In this document: positions 32,251-43,609 of the stretch, piece after piece
Layout: each line of letters starts with the position of its first letter
How positions within the stretch are numbered: position 1 is the stretch's first letter
Assembly (NCBI RefSeq): GCF_003597395.2
Contig: NC_133770.1
Location: 94,306,387 to 94,370,386 of the forward strand
Length of the DNA: 64,000 nucleotides
Direction of reading: 5' to 3'
Source: Chelonoidis abingdonii
Lineage: Eukaryota; Chordata; Testudines; Testudinidae
Notes under the pieces: generated by a model
Database searches by the model: none
Seen by the model: only the letters and a program-made list of their open reading frames with translations
Told to the model about the DNA's origin: nothing
Program-made: the position numbers and the translations under genes

Positions 32251-33238
32251 TGTCATAAACAGATAGCTAAGGGTTAATGTTTCTTTTATCTGTAAAGGGT
32301 TAACAAAGGGAACCAAACACCTGACTAAAGGACCAATCAGAAAACCAGATTTTTCAAAGCTTAAGGGAGGGAATTTGTGGGTTTTTCTTGGTCTTGGGTT
32401 TTTGTCTGTTCTGTGCTCTCTTAGCTATGAGAGGGTTCTTTCTATCTTCAACCTTCTAATCTTCAGTTTCAAGTTGTGGGTACAAAGGAAGCAAAAGTAT
32501 AGACTTTTAAATTGTTTTGCTGTATTTGCATCTGTGTATCTGGCTGGTGGAGTCTTTATGTGTATTTGGCTATAAGTACTTTAAATTGTATTGTTTTTGA
32601 GTAAGACTGTTTATCCCTTTTCTATTGTTTATTCAGTTTTCTTTTAAGCAATTGATCCTGTATTATTGTCATCTTGATACAGAGAATATTTTATGTCTTT
32701 TTTCTTTCTTTTTTATATAAAGTTTTGCTTTTTAAGATCTGTTGATTTTTTTGTTTCTAGTTGATCCACCAGAAAATTGGTGGGAGAAAGGAAAGACGGG
32801 GGGGGGGGGAAAAACTGCTCTCTGTGTTTAACTCTCCTAGTGTCCCAGGGGCGGGAAGAAGCTAAGGGGGAAGAGAGAGAGAATCTTTTCTGTTTCCTTG
32901 TCTTTGGGTTTGTCTCTTTGTGGAAGAGAGGAGACATGCTTCTTGGTATTGTGATGTAAAGAGGTTGCATCAGTAACTCTCAGGTTAGCCCAGAGAGGAA
33001 ATTCTGGATGGGAGAGAGGTGGGGGGAATGGTTTATTTCCCTTTGTTAGGAGACTCAGGGCATTTGAGTCTTGGGGGTCCCACAGGGAAGTCTGGGGGGC
33101 TCAAGTGTACCAGGCACTGATTCCTGGTTGGTGGCAGCCTATCAGATCTAAGCTGGTAATTAAGCTTAGAGGGATTCATGCTAGCTTCTCAGGTTATGAA
33201 CGCTAAGGTTCAAATCTGAGTAGGAAAGCTATGATATG
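32251..33238 (+). mobile_element. LTR (about 988 bp), same family as 14062-14985
   Basis: Starts TGTCATAAACAGATAGCTAA and shares with the solo LTR at 14062-14985 the TAAAGGGTTA word, GGACCAATCAG (32330-32340), the long GGGGAATGG...GGGGTCCCACAGGGAAG block and GGTAATTAAGCTTAGAGG. It ends around GCTATGATA, where the other copy has GCTATGACA, so the terminal CA has mutated. The next bases TGAGTGGCAGCGAAGTGGG could be a primer-binding region, as if this were a 5' LTR with its body lost. No clean target duplication. Confidence 0.8.
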
Positions 33239-33690
33239 AGTGGCAGCGAAGTGGGAAAGATAAGAATCCAAAAGCCAGTAAGATTATTAATTTGCTTCTC
33301 TGCTAGCTGGTTATAAGCACAGGGAAGGGTAGTAACTTCAGAGCATTGATACTGGAAGAATTACATTAGTATCCCCATCTTACTAGAGAAGGTACATACA
33401 ATAACACATACACAATTACATTTTTAATACAATGGACCCCAAAGGTATTAAACCTAACTCAATAAGGTTTAACTTAATTCAATAAAGTTTATTCAGGATA
33501 TTGTCAGGCCCTCACAGGGAGATGAATAGGCACTAGTACTGTCAGTTCCATTTGTTTCTGGGGGAACTGGGTGGCAGCTAAGACAATCAACAAATTAAGG
33601 ACAGAGGAGGGGGAAACAATCCAAACCTGTACAACTGTTGTATACATTTGTTATGTGTTCTTATTTTCCATGATGTATATGCACTTTTAA
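33239..33690. other. Sequence downstream of LTR, unclassified
   Basis: This may be a short remnant of the retroelement body that followed the LTR, but no coding domain is visible. The direct repeat ACTCAATAAGGTTTAACTT / ATTCAATAAAGTTTATTC near 33450-33495 is noted. Confidence 0.35.
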
Positions 33691-33749
33691 AAAGTTGCAC
33701 ATTGTGCTTTCGTTGCAGCACAATGTGATGCAGTTGCTAAAAAGGCTAT

Positions 33750-34060
33750 CATCATTCTGGGGTATATCAACAGGAGTGTCATATGTAAGAGGTAATTATT
33801 TCACTCTATTCAGCACTTGTGAGGCGTCAGATGGAATGTTGTGTCCAGTTCTGGGCAACGCACTTCAGGAAAGATGTGGAAAAATTGGAGACAGTCCAAT
33901 GGAGAGCAACAAAAATTATAAAAAAAAATAAAATAAAAAACCTGATCAATGAAGAAAGGTTAAAAAATCGGGACATTTTCAGTCCTGAGAAGAGAAGACT
34001 GAGGTGGGACTTGATAACAGTCTTCAGCTATGTTAACCAAACATCTATTGTTTTCTTTCA
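33750..34060 (+). mobile_element. CR1/L3-like LINE fragment (3' coding part)
   Basis: The frame from 33819 reads MRRQMECCVQFWATHFRKDV, then KLETVQWRATKIIK and FSPEKRRLRWDLITVFSYVN. This is the C-terminal region after reverse transcriptase in CR1/L3/L2-type LINEs, and it matches the same region at 16610-16880 and 52850-53150. It is a short truncated fragment. Confidence 0.8.
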
Positions 34061-34070
34061 GTTGAGATAA

Positions 34071-34690
34071 TCTGAGTCAATGTCTCAGCAAATGAGCTGA
34101 CGGACAGAACCTTTTGTCTGCTTTCTAGAAGTACTTTTGAAGTTAGAGTGCCCTTTTCTGATAAAGGCATCCTCTTTATTTCTGAGACAGTGTTATGCAT
34201 CATCTTAGAAGTAAAACAGAGTGCTGCAGCTTTTGAGACAATGTACTCAAGAAAGAATAACAGGCAGGAGCATACAAAATATTCTGGGACAAAACATCCA
34301 TATTTGTCTCAAGATACATTTACATGTGACTATGTACCTAACTTGAAGAGCATTATCAATTTTTTACTGTCCAGAAAATGGGATAATGGGGGACCTTATT
34401 TGCTACCTAGTAAGAATGCTTTGCCAGAATTGGAGCTACTTTAAATTAAACCCACAAAGGAAAATATGTAAGGGAAATACGCATCTGACTTCTTTGAGTA
34501 TTTGTACGCACCTCACTCATAGCAATTACAACTGACTAAACTTCATACTTCAACTTCAATGGCAGGGAATTAACACTGTAGAGCTTTTATAAAGGAAATA
34601 GCTCAGACATTGTATAAAGCACTGCTGGGAACAAAAGTCAGCTCTCAAATATGTCAGACACTTAAAATGCTATAGCACTTCAGAGTAAAT
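34071..34690. other. Intergenic sequence, nothing recognised
   Basis: AT-rich DNA; an open frame at 34148-34444 has no recognisable domain. Confidence 0.4.
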
Positions 34691-34697
34691 ACTACCT

Positions 34698-34850
34698 CTG
34701 CTGACAGAAGGGATTCTCCTGTCGGTGTAGGTAATCCACATCTCCCTGAGAGGGAGTAGCTAGGCCTACAGAAGAATTCTTCTGTCAGCCCCTCACTGTC
34801 TGCACGGGGACTTAAATTGGCTTAACTACACTGCTCAGAGAATTTTAGAA
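34698..34850. mobile_element. Short palindromic MITE remnant (Harbinger-like)
   Basis: GACAGAAGGGATTCTCCTGTC and CTACAGAAGAATTCTTCTGTCAG are internally palindromic and lie about 70 bases apart, with GGCCTA and CTGTCTGCACGGGGACTTAA nearby. The pattern is like turtle Harbinger MITEs built on TCGACGGAAGAATTCTTCCGTCGA. Ends are not certain. Confidence 0.4.
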
Positions 34851-34859
34851 GGAAAAAGC

Positions 34860-36370
34860 CCCCTTGTTGGACAGTCTCTTAGATGGTATCAAAGACGGTA
34901 ATAACTCTCCTTTAGGGTAAAAGAGAAGTTAGCTGAGATGAGCTGAAGCTGTTGTTGCTGCTGCTGTTAAAGTCTGATCCCAGTTCATTTCAGATGGTGT
35001 TTGGGATTCAGAGGGAGCTGATAGGGGTGGTGAAGTCATCTGAGTCCCTCTTTCTAGCCTGGTCTGGTCAGGACATGTCACTGGATTAAGAAGAAGAAGG
35101 TCTGGAGTCCAGGAAATGGTGGGGGTGGCAGCCCTGAGGGTGCAACTCGTTCTGGTAGTCTCCATGTGTTCTTCTGAATAATCCCCCAAAAGTCTGTTTC
35201 TGTAAGGACCCAAAAACAGGAGTGATGGTTTGACTAGTCCATTCCCTTATTATTTTGTCCATCAATTAGGCTTCGTATTTGACACACCAATTTTTGTTCA
35301 TTAATTTCTGATTTCACATCTTCTGTTTTTACTAAGCATGATTTCAACATAGTCCTCTAATTATATCAATATGGCTTTTTCTTTGGACTACTTTCGTTTC
35401 TTTGTCTGGTTTTCTTGCACCCATTTATTACATTCATTATTGAAAACAACTTTACCCACTTTCCATCACTCTGGGAGAATGTCTTTAATCAACTGAGGGG
35501 CTTTGGATGGCTGAGGCATGGTACCGGGTCTAGCTGGTTGGACTGCATGGTCCCCCTACCCAACAAAGCTGTTAGGGGTGGGGCCTTCATCTGAGAGTGA
35601 GCCTGAGACCCTTAGAGCTAGGAACAGTGATCAGTCACTACCTATACCCAGGGGGCTTAAAAGCACATGAGCTGGCTCCTGGTCACCAGCATCAAACACA
35701 AGTTCCAGAGCCTACAACAATTATAGTAAGATATAGCTTTGTCTAACATAACTTCTTACTCACACCAAGTCATTGGCATTCTGCAGCATGACTGGCTGTT
35801 CCAGCCAGGATCCAGCCATCACAAAATCAAATAGCTGATTTCTTTGTTCCCTCAGGAGATGGAGCCCAAAAGTTCCTTAAATGCCCAAAGTTTATCTTTG
35901 ACTTCAAAATCAGGAAGCTCTCCTGGGGATTCAGCTCAGCTTGCTCTGCCGATCAGGGAGCTGATGCCATGTTAATTTTGCAGTCTTCTGTGATTTACAT
36001 TGCAAATGATCATCCTGAAGTCTGCGATAAAAATGGATAGTCCATTTTCTGTGTCTGGTCACACTTGGCTAGGTTTACACCTGAGTCAAAGTGGTCTTTG
36101 CCTTCCTCTTTGTCTGGAAAAAACTGTTTTGCCTTCTTTGCCTGTTTACAATCTCCAAAACATAGTGTCAGAGTGTATCTCTAATTTCACATAGAGCATC
36201 ATTACATACATGTTGCAGTGATATTGCTGACCAGCGTGTTATTAGTTTTCAAGTGATACATTACAAGACATTAAGTAAATATCATGCCAACAGTGTGTGT
36301 GAGGTGTATTGAGCTGGTAGAGCCAGCAGAGTTTTACTGTTACATACTGGGGACATCTTTGCCATCTGAA
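34860..36370. other. Intergenic sequence, unclassified
   Basis: No supported gene. A minus-strand frame at 34929-35213 (94 codons, Thr/Ser/Pro-rich) has no recognisable domain. It could be retroelement sequence upstream of the Gypsy remnant that follows. Confidence 0.35.
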
Positions 36371-36379
36371 ATCAGTGCT

Positions 36380-37240
36380 CTAAGGGTCACAATATTGATG
36401 TCCCTTCAGTGCTACCCATAGAGATCGGATACTGTCCTGGACAATTGATGGTGTTAGCTGACACCCCTGACAGGGCATACATAACCAGCATCAACAAGCT
36501 ATGGGAAAGAGATCAGGACATTCACACCATCAGCACACTGCACTATCGCCAGTTTCAACAGTGTAGCTGATGGAAATCAAAGAGGATACTGAAAAGGATT
36601 TTCAACTACTGTACAGACAGTCATGAGAGCAATACTAGAAGGGTGACCAGAAAACAAAACCAAGTACCAGTAGTAGCAGAACCATTTTTTCAAATAAAAG
36701 ATGAGCTGAGTGTGCAGGATAGAGTTATATTTCGAGGACAGAAAGCTGTTGTCCCTGCCTCATTACAAAAGGATGTCATGCAAAAAATAGTATCAGAGGG
36801 GTAGTCATGTTAGTCTGGATCTGTAAAAGCAGCAAAGAGTCCTGTGGCACCTTATAGACTAACAGACATATTGGAGCCTGAGCTTTCGTGGGTGAATACC
36901 CCCTTTGTCAGATGCATGTCATGCAAAAAATACACACCCCATACCTGGGCATTGACAGCTGTTTTAGACAGGATTGAACGTGTGTTTACTGGCTGGGAAT
37001 ATATATGTGATATATATACTGACTATATGTGATAACTGCCAGCAGAAAAAGACCCTGTTCTACATGATCTGCCCATCCAATCTTGGGAAAAGGTGGGAGA
37101 GGACAGATTTACATCAAGAAAAAGCAGTACTTGATTACAGTGGACTAGAATTCCAATTTTTGGGGGGTTGAGGTCCTACCTGATACAAGAAGCAAGGCTG
37201 TGACTGGCAAACTGGAGACTCATTTTGTTGTAGTCGTGGT
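36380..37240 (+). pseudogene. Ty3/Gypsy polyprotein remnant: integrase zinc finger and core
   Basis: Plus-strand pieces read DTLDRAYITSINKLWERDQD (end of RNase H region), then IKDELSVQDRVIFRGQKAVV followed by PASLQKDVMQKIH...GIDSC (the H-H-C-C zinc finger of integrase), and then WEKVGEDRFT, the start of the integrase core. The remainder near 37180 (EVLPDTRSKAV in frame pieces) matches the next core block. Several stops and frameshifts and a 126-bp retroposon (36790-36915) interrupt it. Confidence 0.75.
36790..36915 (-). mobile_element. Short retroposon (126 bp) with 17-bp TSD
   Basis: ATGTCATGCAAAAAATA occurs exactly at 36773-36789 and again at 36916-36932. A 17-bp duplication with an A run is the mark of LINE-driven target-primed insertion. 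The insert in reverse reads CACGAAAGCTCAGGCTCC, CTGTTAGTCTATAAGGTGCC and CAGATCCAGACTAACATG, matching 22690-22838. It interrupts the Gypsy integrase zinc-finger region, whose frame resumes after it. Confidence 0.93.
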
Positions 37241-37253
37241 GGCCCCAGGATGT

Positions 37254-37403
37254 TAGAAAGATAAGGTGCATGAGGTAATATATTTTATTGGACCAACAGC
37301 TGGTGGTGAAAGAGACCAGCCCTGAAGAACTCAGTGTAGCTCGAGAGCTTGCTTTTCACTAACAGAAGTTGGTCCAATAAAAGATATTACCTCACACATC
37401 TTT
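37254..37403. mobile_element. Foldback element (150 bp)
   Basis: The left arm GAGGTAATATATTTTATTGG-ACCAA and the right arm TTGGT-CCAATAAAAGATATTACCTC are inverted copies over about 55 bases per arm, with a short centre TGAAGAACTCAGTGTAGCTC. This complete copy explains the half copies at 30694, 38364 and 42604/43113. No duplication was resolved. Confidence 0.8.
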
Positions 37404-37605
37404 CAATAGGTTTTGTTATAGATGTTTAATATTTTCTAAAATGTACAAGAATTACAAATATTTTACCACCAATAATGCATAAAGACCATCATAGCTTAGA
37501 GCATCTCACATTTCAGCCATCTGATGAATTAGTGCATGTGTGCCTTTGTTATGTTGCCTTCCACTTTTGTGTCAGTTCTGAGTATTTTTGCTTTGCTATA
37601 CTAAG

Positions 37606-37910
37606 GCCTGGTCTACAGGAGTGTGTGTGGAGGGGGGATCGATCTAAGAAACACAACTTCAGCTATGAGAATAGCGTAGCTGAAGTCAACGTATCTTAGA
37701 TCGACTTAGACTCACTTACTTTGCATCCTCATAGTGCGGGATCAATGGTCGCTGCTCCCCTGTCGACTTTGCTTCCGCCTCTTGCTGAGCTGGAGTTCAG
37801 CAGTTGACAGGAGAGCGATCAAGGATCAATTTATCACGTCTACACTACATTGCTACATTGGTTTACAGCAGCTGAGGATCTGGTACAGAATCTGCACAGG
37901 TAAATTTGGT
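37606..37910. mobile_element. Harbinger-like MITE remnant
   Basis: Begins AAGGCCTGGTCTACAGGAG and contains GATCGATCTAAG, CAACTTCAGCTA...TAGCTGAAGTCAACG (an internal palindrome) and ATCTTAGATCGACTTAGA. It runs to about CACGTCTACACTACATTG, which pairs loosely with the left end. The GGTCTACACT terminus and TCGA palindromes are typical of turtle Harbinger MITEs. Confidence 0.6.
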
Positions 37911-38363
37911 GGGACTTGATGATTGAGGGGACTGACAGTTGGTTACAAAGTTGATCATTGGCTCAGACATGGCCTAGGTAGGTAACAATTAAAAGTAAAC
38001 AGTAAACATTTGATGGCTGTTTGATGCTGTTCAAGATTAATTAATTAGATAATATTTGTAAAATGCTTTGAACATAAGTAGCACTCTGCTAAATATTTAT
38101 TACTGTTAGTAATAAACTGGTGAGCTCATTTTTTGATTCAGGTGCAGGAGCACCTCTATTTGCACATATTTTACCCCCTCTCCCTCTTGAACAGTGTACA
38201 ATAGAATTTAAAATAAAAATAGGAGTTGCACACCTAATCCACTATGCACAGAGTTCACATAACAAATGCTCCACAGCCTCTGTAGGGCTGTCAGTAATCA
38301 TTACATGTGAAAATGGCATTATGGAACCAGCAGAGGGCACTGGAAGTCTGTTAAATAAATAAT

Positions 38364-38500
38364 CCTGAAGAGGAGCTCTAAGCTTCTCTCCCTCACCAAC
38401 AGAAGTTGGTCCAATAAAAGATATTACTGCCTCATTCAGGTTGTCTCTCTAATATCCAGGGACTGACACTGCTACAACTACACTGCATAAACACAACATA
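38364..38500 (+). repeat. Half foldback element copy
   Basis: Contains CTGAAGAGGAGCTCTAAGC, AACAGAAGTTGGTCCAATAA and AAGATATTACTGCCTCATTC, then CTAATATCCAGGGACTGACA. Same family as the element at 37254-37403. Confidence 0.72.
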
Positions 38501-39092
38501 GCAATTTAAAAATACTTATTCATTCCTTTTCATGGGTCACTTGTTACTTTGAAAACATTAGTACGCAAGGAGAAATACCATACCAAGATTTTATTTCCTA
38601 CAGTTTATTAGTTTTATAATTACAAACGAACACTACAGCAGTCATTTATTGGGACACACATTGCGAAAAGCAAAACTGTAGTTCAGTACAATTTTTTATT
38701 ATATTGTATATCACAATATTATAAAGAAACTGTTAATATACAGACTACAGGGAAAATTTTCAAACTTGGCTAGGTGATTTAGGATCTTATATCCCATTTT
38801 CAAAAGTGATGTAGAAACACAAGAGAAAAATTTATTTTGCTGATACAGCTTATTTTTCAGGAAATTGGTTTGAACTATATCAGCAAACCCTTTCTACTTC
38901 AGCGTTGGCATCCCAAACATTCAAAACTTATTAGTCAGAACCCCTTAAAAATCATGATATCTTAATCACAAGATTTAAAAAATAATAATTTGGGGGTACT
39001 TTTATTTGCCTTCTCATTTCTGAACATTTAGGGTGCATGTGGTCCACATTTTCCAGCATTTCTCTGCATCTATGAGGGCTAGAAATTTAGTA
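38500..39092. other. Intergenic sequence, nothing recognised
   Basis: AT-rich DNA without supported features. Confidence 0.45.
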
Positions 39093-39280
39093 CACCTCTA
39101 CCCTGATATAACGCTGTCCTTGGGAGCCAAAAAATCTTACAGTATTATAGGTGAAACCGTATTATATCGAACTTGCTTTGATCCACCGGAGTGCACAGCC
39201 CCACGCCCCCGAAGCGCTGCTTTACCATGTTATATCCAAATTCGTGTTATATCGGGTCACATTATATCGAAGTAGAAGTG
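39093..39280. mobile_element. Mariner/pogo-type MITE (188 bp), TA-flanked
   Basis: Left end CACCTCTACCCTGATATAACG, right end TTATATCGAAGTAGAAGTG, flanked by TA on both sides (39091-39092, 39281-39282). Same family as 11457-12216 but without its GC-rich centre, apart from a short GCCCCACGCCCCCGAAGCGC remnant. Confidence 0.88.
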
Positions 39281-39282
39281 TA

Positions 39283-41984
39283 TTTAATGAAAACTGAAAG
39301 TCTTGGTTCCAGCAGCTGCGGCTTTAAGAAAACATACCAAATATCACAAGACTTGTGAAAAAATCATGAGTTGGAAACACTGGGTGCTTTTGAAAATGTT
39401 GCCTTAATTCTGAAATGAAACGTCTTGGTTTATAGATTAGATTTAGATGAGTGTAGCCATCTCAAATTCAGATTTAAAATTAGCTTCCTGTGTCACAACA
39501 GTTCATCAGGATAGAGGATCACAGAGTCATGTGACCATGGGTCAAGCAAAGTAAATCAATCAGTTCACGTGCTCTTTGAATTGTTATTCTGGAAGCCCAG
39601 TAAGAAGAGCTGAAGCTATACTTACTTTTCATGAACAGGTTTCCTTGCTGCAGAAAGGATGCTGAGAGACTTTTTAAGCTGTACTTTTGTCTTATATAAA
39701 CAAAGAACAATTTCTTCACTGAGAATCAGGTTTCTGTCTTCTCTACCAAAGTGTCTTTATTCTTTAAGAATTATTTTCCCTAATTAAGTGCAGCATCGTA
39801 TGTAAGATTTTTGCAAAACACTTAGAATCTCCCCACTACTCTTTTAAGCCCTGTGTTTGCAAAGTCATTTCACGTGAGAAATCTATTTACAAAAATATGC
39901 CATTAATTCAACATCAGTGACATTTAGAACAGAACAAAAGTGAAGTCATTATTTGTTTTAAACTTATTTATGTCATGTACCCTGTTAGTGGATGTTTTGC
40001 AGGGTTCTGTTTCTTTTCTCTGCATATCTGCAACATCTTGTTGCACTTATTAATTCTTATGGTTTTCATTATTTAAACTAAGATGATATACAGTTCTCTA
40101 CTTCCTTTTCTGGGGCTCTTTGTATTTCTGTCTGTGTGAATGATCTCTCCACTGGGTGCGTGCTCCTCTTGTGTTGTGAAACACGGATGTGATAGAAAGC
40201 CATTATTTTGGCCCCATTAATTATCTTTGTGTGTTTGAATCATTGATTTCGGCTGCAGTCCTGCAAGTAACTCCATGCAGGCAGACCCCTGCATCTGTGC
40301 AGCATCCCAGTGAAGTCAATCGGAGTCCACCAGCACACTGTAACTTTCAGAATCAGGTTCGTAAAGATTAGTTCTTCCTGCCTTTGAGTCTTGAGTCAGC
40401 TTAAGCATGAACCTAAGTACTTTGCTGAATCAGAACCATGATAACTGGTGCAACTAAAATTTTATTGCATGCCCTGGTTCTTCTCAGGTTACATTATTAT
40501 AAAAGTCTTCTTGCTGGGCTACCATTGTCTTCTTTAACCAACTTACAATTTGTTTATAATCATGTGGCTTGTGTGATTTTTCTTCTTCCCACTGTTTTCT
40601 TATGACTCTGTTCCATAAATGTCTCCGTTGCCTTCCAGTTTGCCGGCAGTACACATTTATGTGCTGTTGGCTTGCAAAGCTATTTGTGTGGGAATAACAT
40701 GTTATTTGCTTAATTTACTATCTATACTTACATTCACACCAAACACTGGCTCTGGTGCTGTGTTTCTGATATATTTCCATAGTAGTATGGTAAAAATCTG
40801 GATTTTTCCTTTTTTCAGTTGGGGACTTTTGCCTATTTTTTCCATTTTGGTGAAAGTGTCCACCTCATGAGATTCATATTGGTGACTCATTTTTCCAGTG
40901 TAACGCAACTCAACTCATTTTTTCATGTCTTCTTTTAAGAACAAGACTTCCCTATTTGGGAAATATTGCTTTACCAAATTTGCGCTGAAGTTTAGATTTT
41001 AAAAAAGAACCAATATGATTGATACTCTTCCCATGTCTTCTTTGGGAGTTTTGTCTGAGGAAGGACTATGGTTCACATTAAGCACTGAGGCATGATTAAG
41101 TGCTTCACTGACTCAGGACTTGAATATAGACTTCACGACTGATCTATTGCACTTAATTCCTTTTTAAAAAATGTTACTTTGTGTAGTTATTAAATATTTT
41201 TTCTATAACTGTACTTTGGTGAGTCAGATGCAAATAGTGTCTTTAAAAAAACAACACCCTGAAAATCCACAGATGCCCTGGTACATGAAGGTGATTTTGG
41301 TGAGTATCTAGCTGACTCTAGAAACCTCAGATAGAAATTATGAAATGGCCCAAAGAACCATAGAATAATTAAAATAATAGTCAGTGTCTAGACTACATGC
41401 TGATTCTTTGCATTAAGGGCAAAGCCTGCTCTTTCCACTGAAGGTGCTTTCTTGCCGTAGCACTGGTATGGTTGCACTGTGCAAGGAGGCGCAGTGCAAG
41501 GTGTGTACACTGCCTGCCAAAGGTAAAGCTCAGCTCCACAGGACCTCTCAAAGTGCAATAGTAGGTCAACGGGCATAGCCACTTGCCTACCCAGGTCCCT
41601 AAATAGTGTTGAATGCCTGCATGGGAGCCTCTGTGGAGCTGGGTTACATGACACAAAAGTGGTGTGTATTTCCTGCTTAGGCTACCAAATCTTGTACTAG
41701 TTTTGCTGCAGAAAGAAACATGAGGCGTTTCTTGTGAAATACTGAAAATTTTGTAAAATTTGGAAAAAAACTCACCTATTCACATTTCCTTGTTGCTGGT
41801 TCACATTAGTAGCCTCTTCCATTGCAGAGGCTAGGTGTGGGTTTTCAAAGCATCCATGGTCTGGAAGCCTCAACATTATCTCCTAACCATTCAGTCAGGA
41901 CCTCCAATAGGAACTCTATATACGGCATAGGAGAGAAAGGTAAGGAGGTAGACTTCCAGGTGGGTATGATGTGCAGAACATGAA
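39283..41984. other. Intergenic sequence, nothing recognised
   Basis: About 2.7 kb of AT-rich DNA with no recognised repeat family, exon or RNA gene. Short open frames on both strands (for example the overlapping pair at 41388-41656) look like chance. Confidence 0.4.
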
Positions 41985-42310
41985 TAGGGAAGCATTATTT
42001 ACCAATTTACATAACCCAAGGACCAGAGATCACCCAAAGAAATTAATAGGCTGCAAGTTTAAAACAAAATAAAAATCTCTTCACACAATGCAGAGTCAAC
42101 CTGTGAAACGTGTTGCAAAGGGATGCTATCAAGAGCAAAAGCATAACTGAGTTTAAAAGAGCATTAGATAAGTTTATGGAGGATAGGTTCATCAATGGTG
42201 ACTAGCCAAGAGGTGAAACATGCAACCCCATGCTCTGGGTGTCCCTAAAACTTTGACTGCCAGAAGCCAGGACTGGACAACATGGGATGGATCACTCAAT
42301 AATTGCCCTC
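41985..42310 (+). mobile_element. L3/CR1-like LINE 3' fragment
   Basis: Contains CAAGGACCAGAGATCACCCA, AATTAATAGGCTGCAAGTTT, TCTTCACACAATGCAGAGTC and GATAGGTTCATCAATGG, the same order as 16840-17060. It then ends with CCAGAAGCCAGGACTGGACA and GATGGATCACTC. It is the 3' terminal part of the same LINE family. Confidence 0.82.
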
Positions 42311-42603
42311 TTTTGTGGGTGGCTGGTGACCCGGCTGCCTCGGGAGGCTAACCCCTGGCCCCTCCCCTTCTGCCCCACCTCCCTCCCTCCCCCCTTCTAC
42401 CTCCCTGTCTCCCTTAGGAGCCCCAAGCATCTCCACTGTGACTCCCCAGCCCCAGCATCGGACAGTTGGGGGTGAGGGAGTCAAGGCCCCAGCACTGGTG
42501 TGCCATAGTCTCAGTGCCCATAGCCCCTGGGCGGCACAGCCACAGCACTCCCAGCCTCAGTGCTGTGGGCAGCTGGGCAACATGGCTGCCGTGCCTCCAG
42601 CCC

Positions 42604-43190
42604 TGGTGAAGAAGACCTGAAGAAGAGCTCTGTGCAGAGGTGCCAGCTTCTTCTGGGCCCAGGGGGTGTTCAACTCCTCCCTGCTCCACTCCAGATCCCT
42701 TTCCCACCCTCCCTTTCCCTCAAGACTCCACTCCCATTCCACCTCTTCCCTCCCCGGCTCCGCCCCAGACCCTGCTGCCACCCCACCCCTTCTCCCAAGT
42801 CCCCACCCCCTACTCCACCTTTTCCCTCCCCTGTCCCACCTCTTCCTGTCCAGTTCTGCCCCCTTCCCCGAGTATGCCCCATCCCCGCTCCTCCTCCTTC
42901 CTCCCAAAGTCTCCTGCACACCACAAAACAGCTGATTGCAGTGGGCAGTAGACGCTGGGAGGGAGGGGAAGGAGTTGATCAATGGGGATGCCAGTGGGTG
43001 GGAGGCACGGGTGGGGAGGTGGGGAGCTGGCTGCCAGTGGGTGCTAAGCACTCACTAATTTTTTTTCCATGGGTGCTCCAGCTCTGAAGCACCCACAGAG
43101 TCAGTGCCTCTGGCTCTGTGTAAGCTTGTCTCTTTCATCAATAGGTGTCAGTCCAATAAAAGATATGACCACACCCACCTATATATCTTT
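42604..43190 (+). repeat. Foldback-family half copy interrupted by a MITE
   Basis: CTGAAGAAGAGCTCTGTG ends at 42634 and the element resumes at 43113 with GCTCTGTGTAAGCTTGTCTC and CCAATAAAAGATATGACCAC. The duplicated GCTCTGTG is the target duplication of the MITE at 42635-43112. Confidence 0.8.
42635..43112. mobile_element. hAT-type MITE (478 bp) with perfect 8-bp TSD
   Basis: The ends are CAGAGGTGCCAGC and GTCAGTGCCTCTG. GCTCTGTG is duplicated exactly at 42627-42634 and 43113-43120. The interior is strongly strand-asymmetric (C-rich on plus, such as CCCCACCCCTTCTCCC). It contains GGGTGCTCCAGCTC and GCACCCACAGAGTCA near the right end, shared with the elements at 48677-48768 and 57125-57468. 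Confidence 0.93.
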
Positions 43191-43609
43191 TAGCCTATAT
43201 ATCTGTAGTCTTTTCCCTCAGAGGTCATCTGAGCTGGAAAACATTTTCACTGACTGAAAACTTAAGTAGCTGTCTGTTCAGCAGTACTGGAAACCATGCC
43301 AAGGTGTCTTGAGTGCTAGGCAAGATATATGGTACATACTAATTCATTTAAAGACAACTGAAAAATTATTAAAACCTTGTAAAGTAAATTACAGGGCACA
43401 GATGTTAGACTTTAATAGTTGCATACAATAATACATGGCATTTCTGGTGTGTTGTGAAGTGAAAGAGTGAAGAAAGCCAAAGATTTTAACCATCTGAAAT
43501 GTCTAATAATCTCAAAATTCACTGTTTTGAGTGACTGTGTAAACGGGAATGATTAAATAGTCATGCCCATGTATCTCCTCAGTATTACTAATATATGAGT
43601 AGTAAAAGG
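43191..43609. other. Sequence left of Polinton copy A, nothing recognised
   Basis: No Polinton homology, terminal inverted repeat or other family could be supported in this stretch. The true left end of copy A is therefore not defined. Confidence 0.4.

Noticed and set aside
41388..41656. Paired overlapping open frames as a small gene
   Set aside because: Two frames on the same strand are open over the same bases and neither has a recognisable domain; likely chance.
42557..43087. Open frames of 160-175 codons on both strands
   Set aside because: They lie in the C-rich interior of the hAT MITE at 42635-43112, and frames on opposite strands are equally open.
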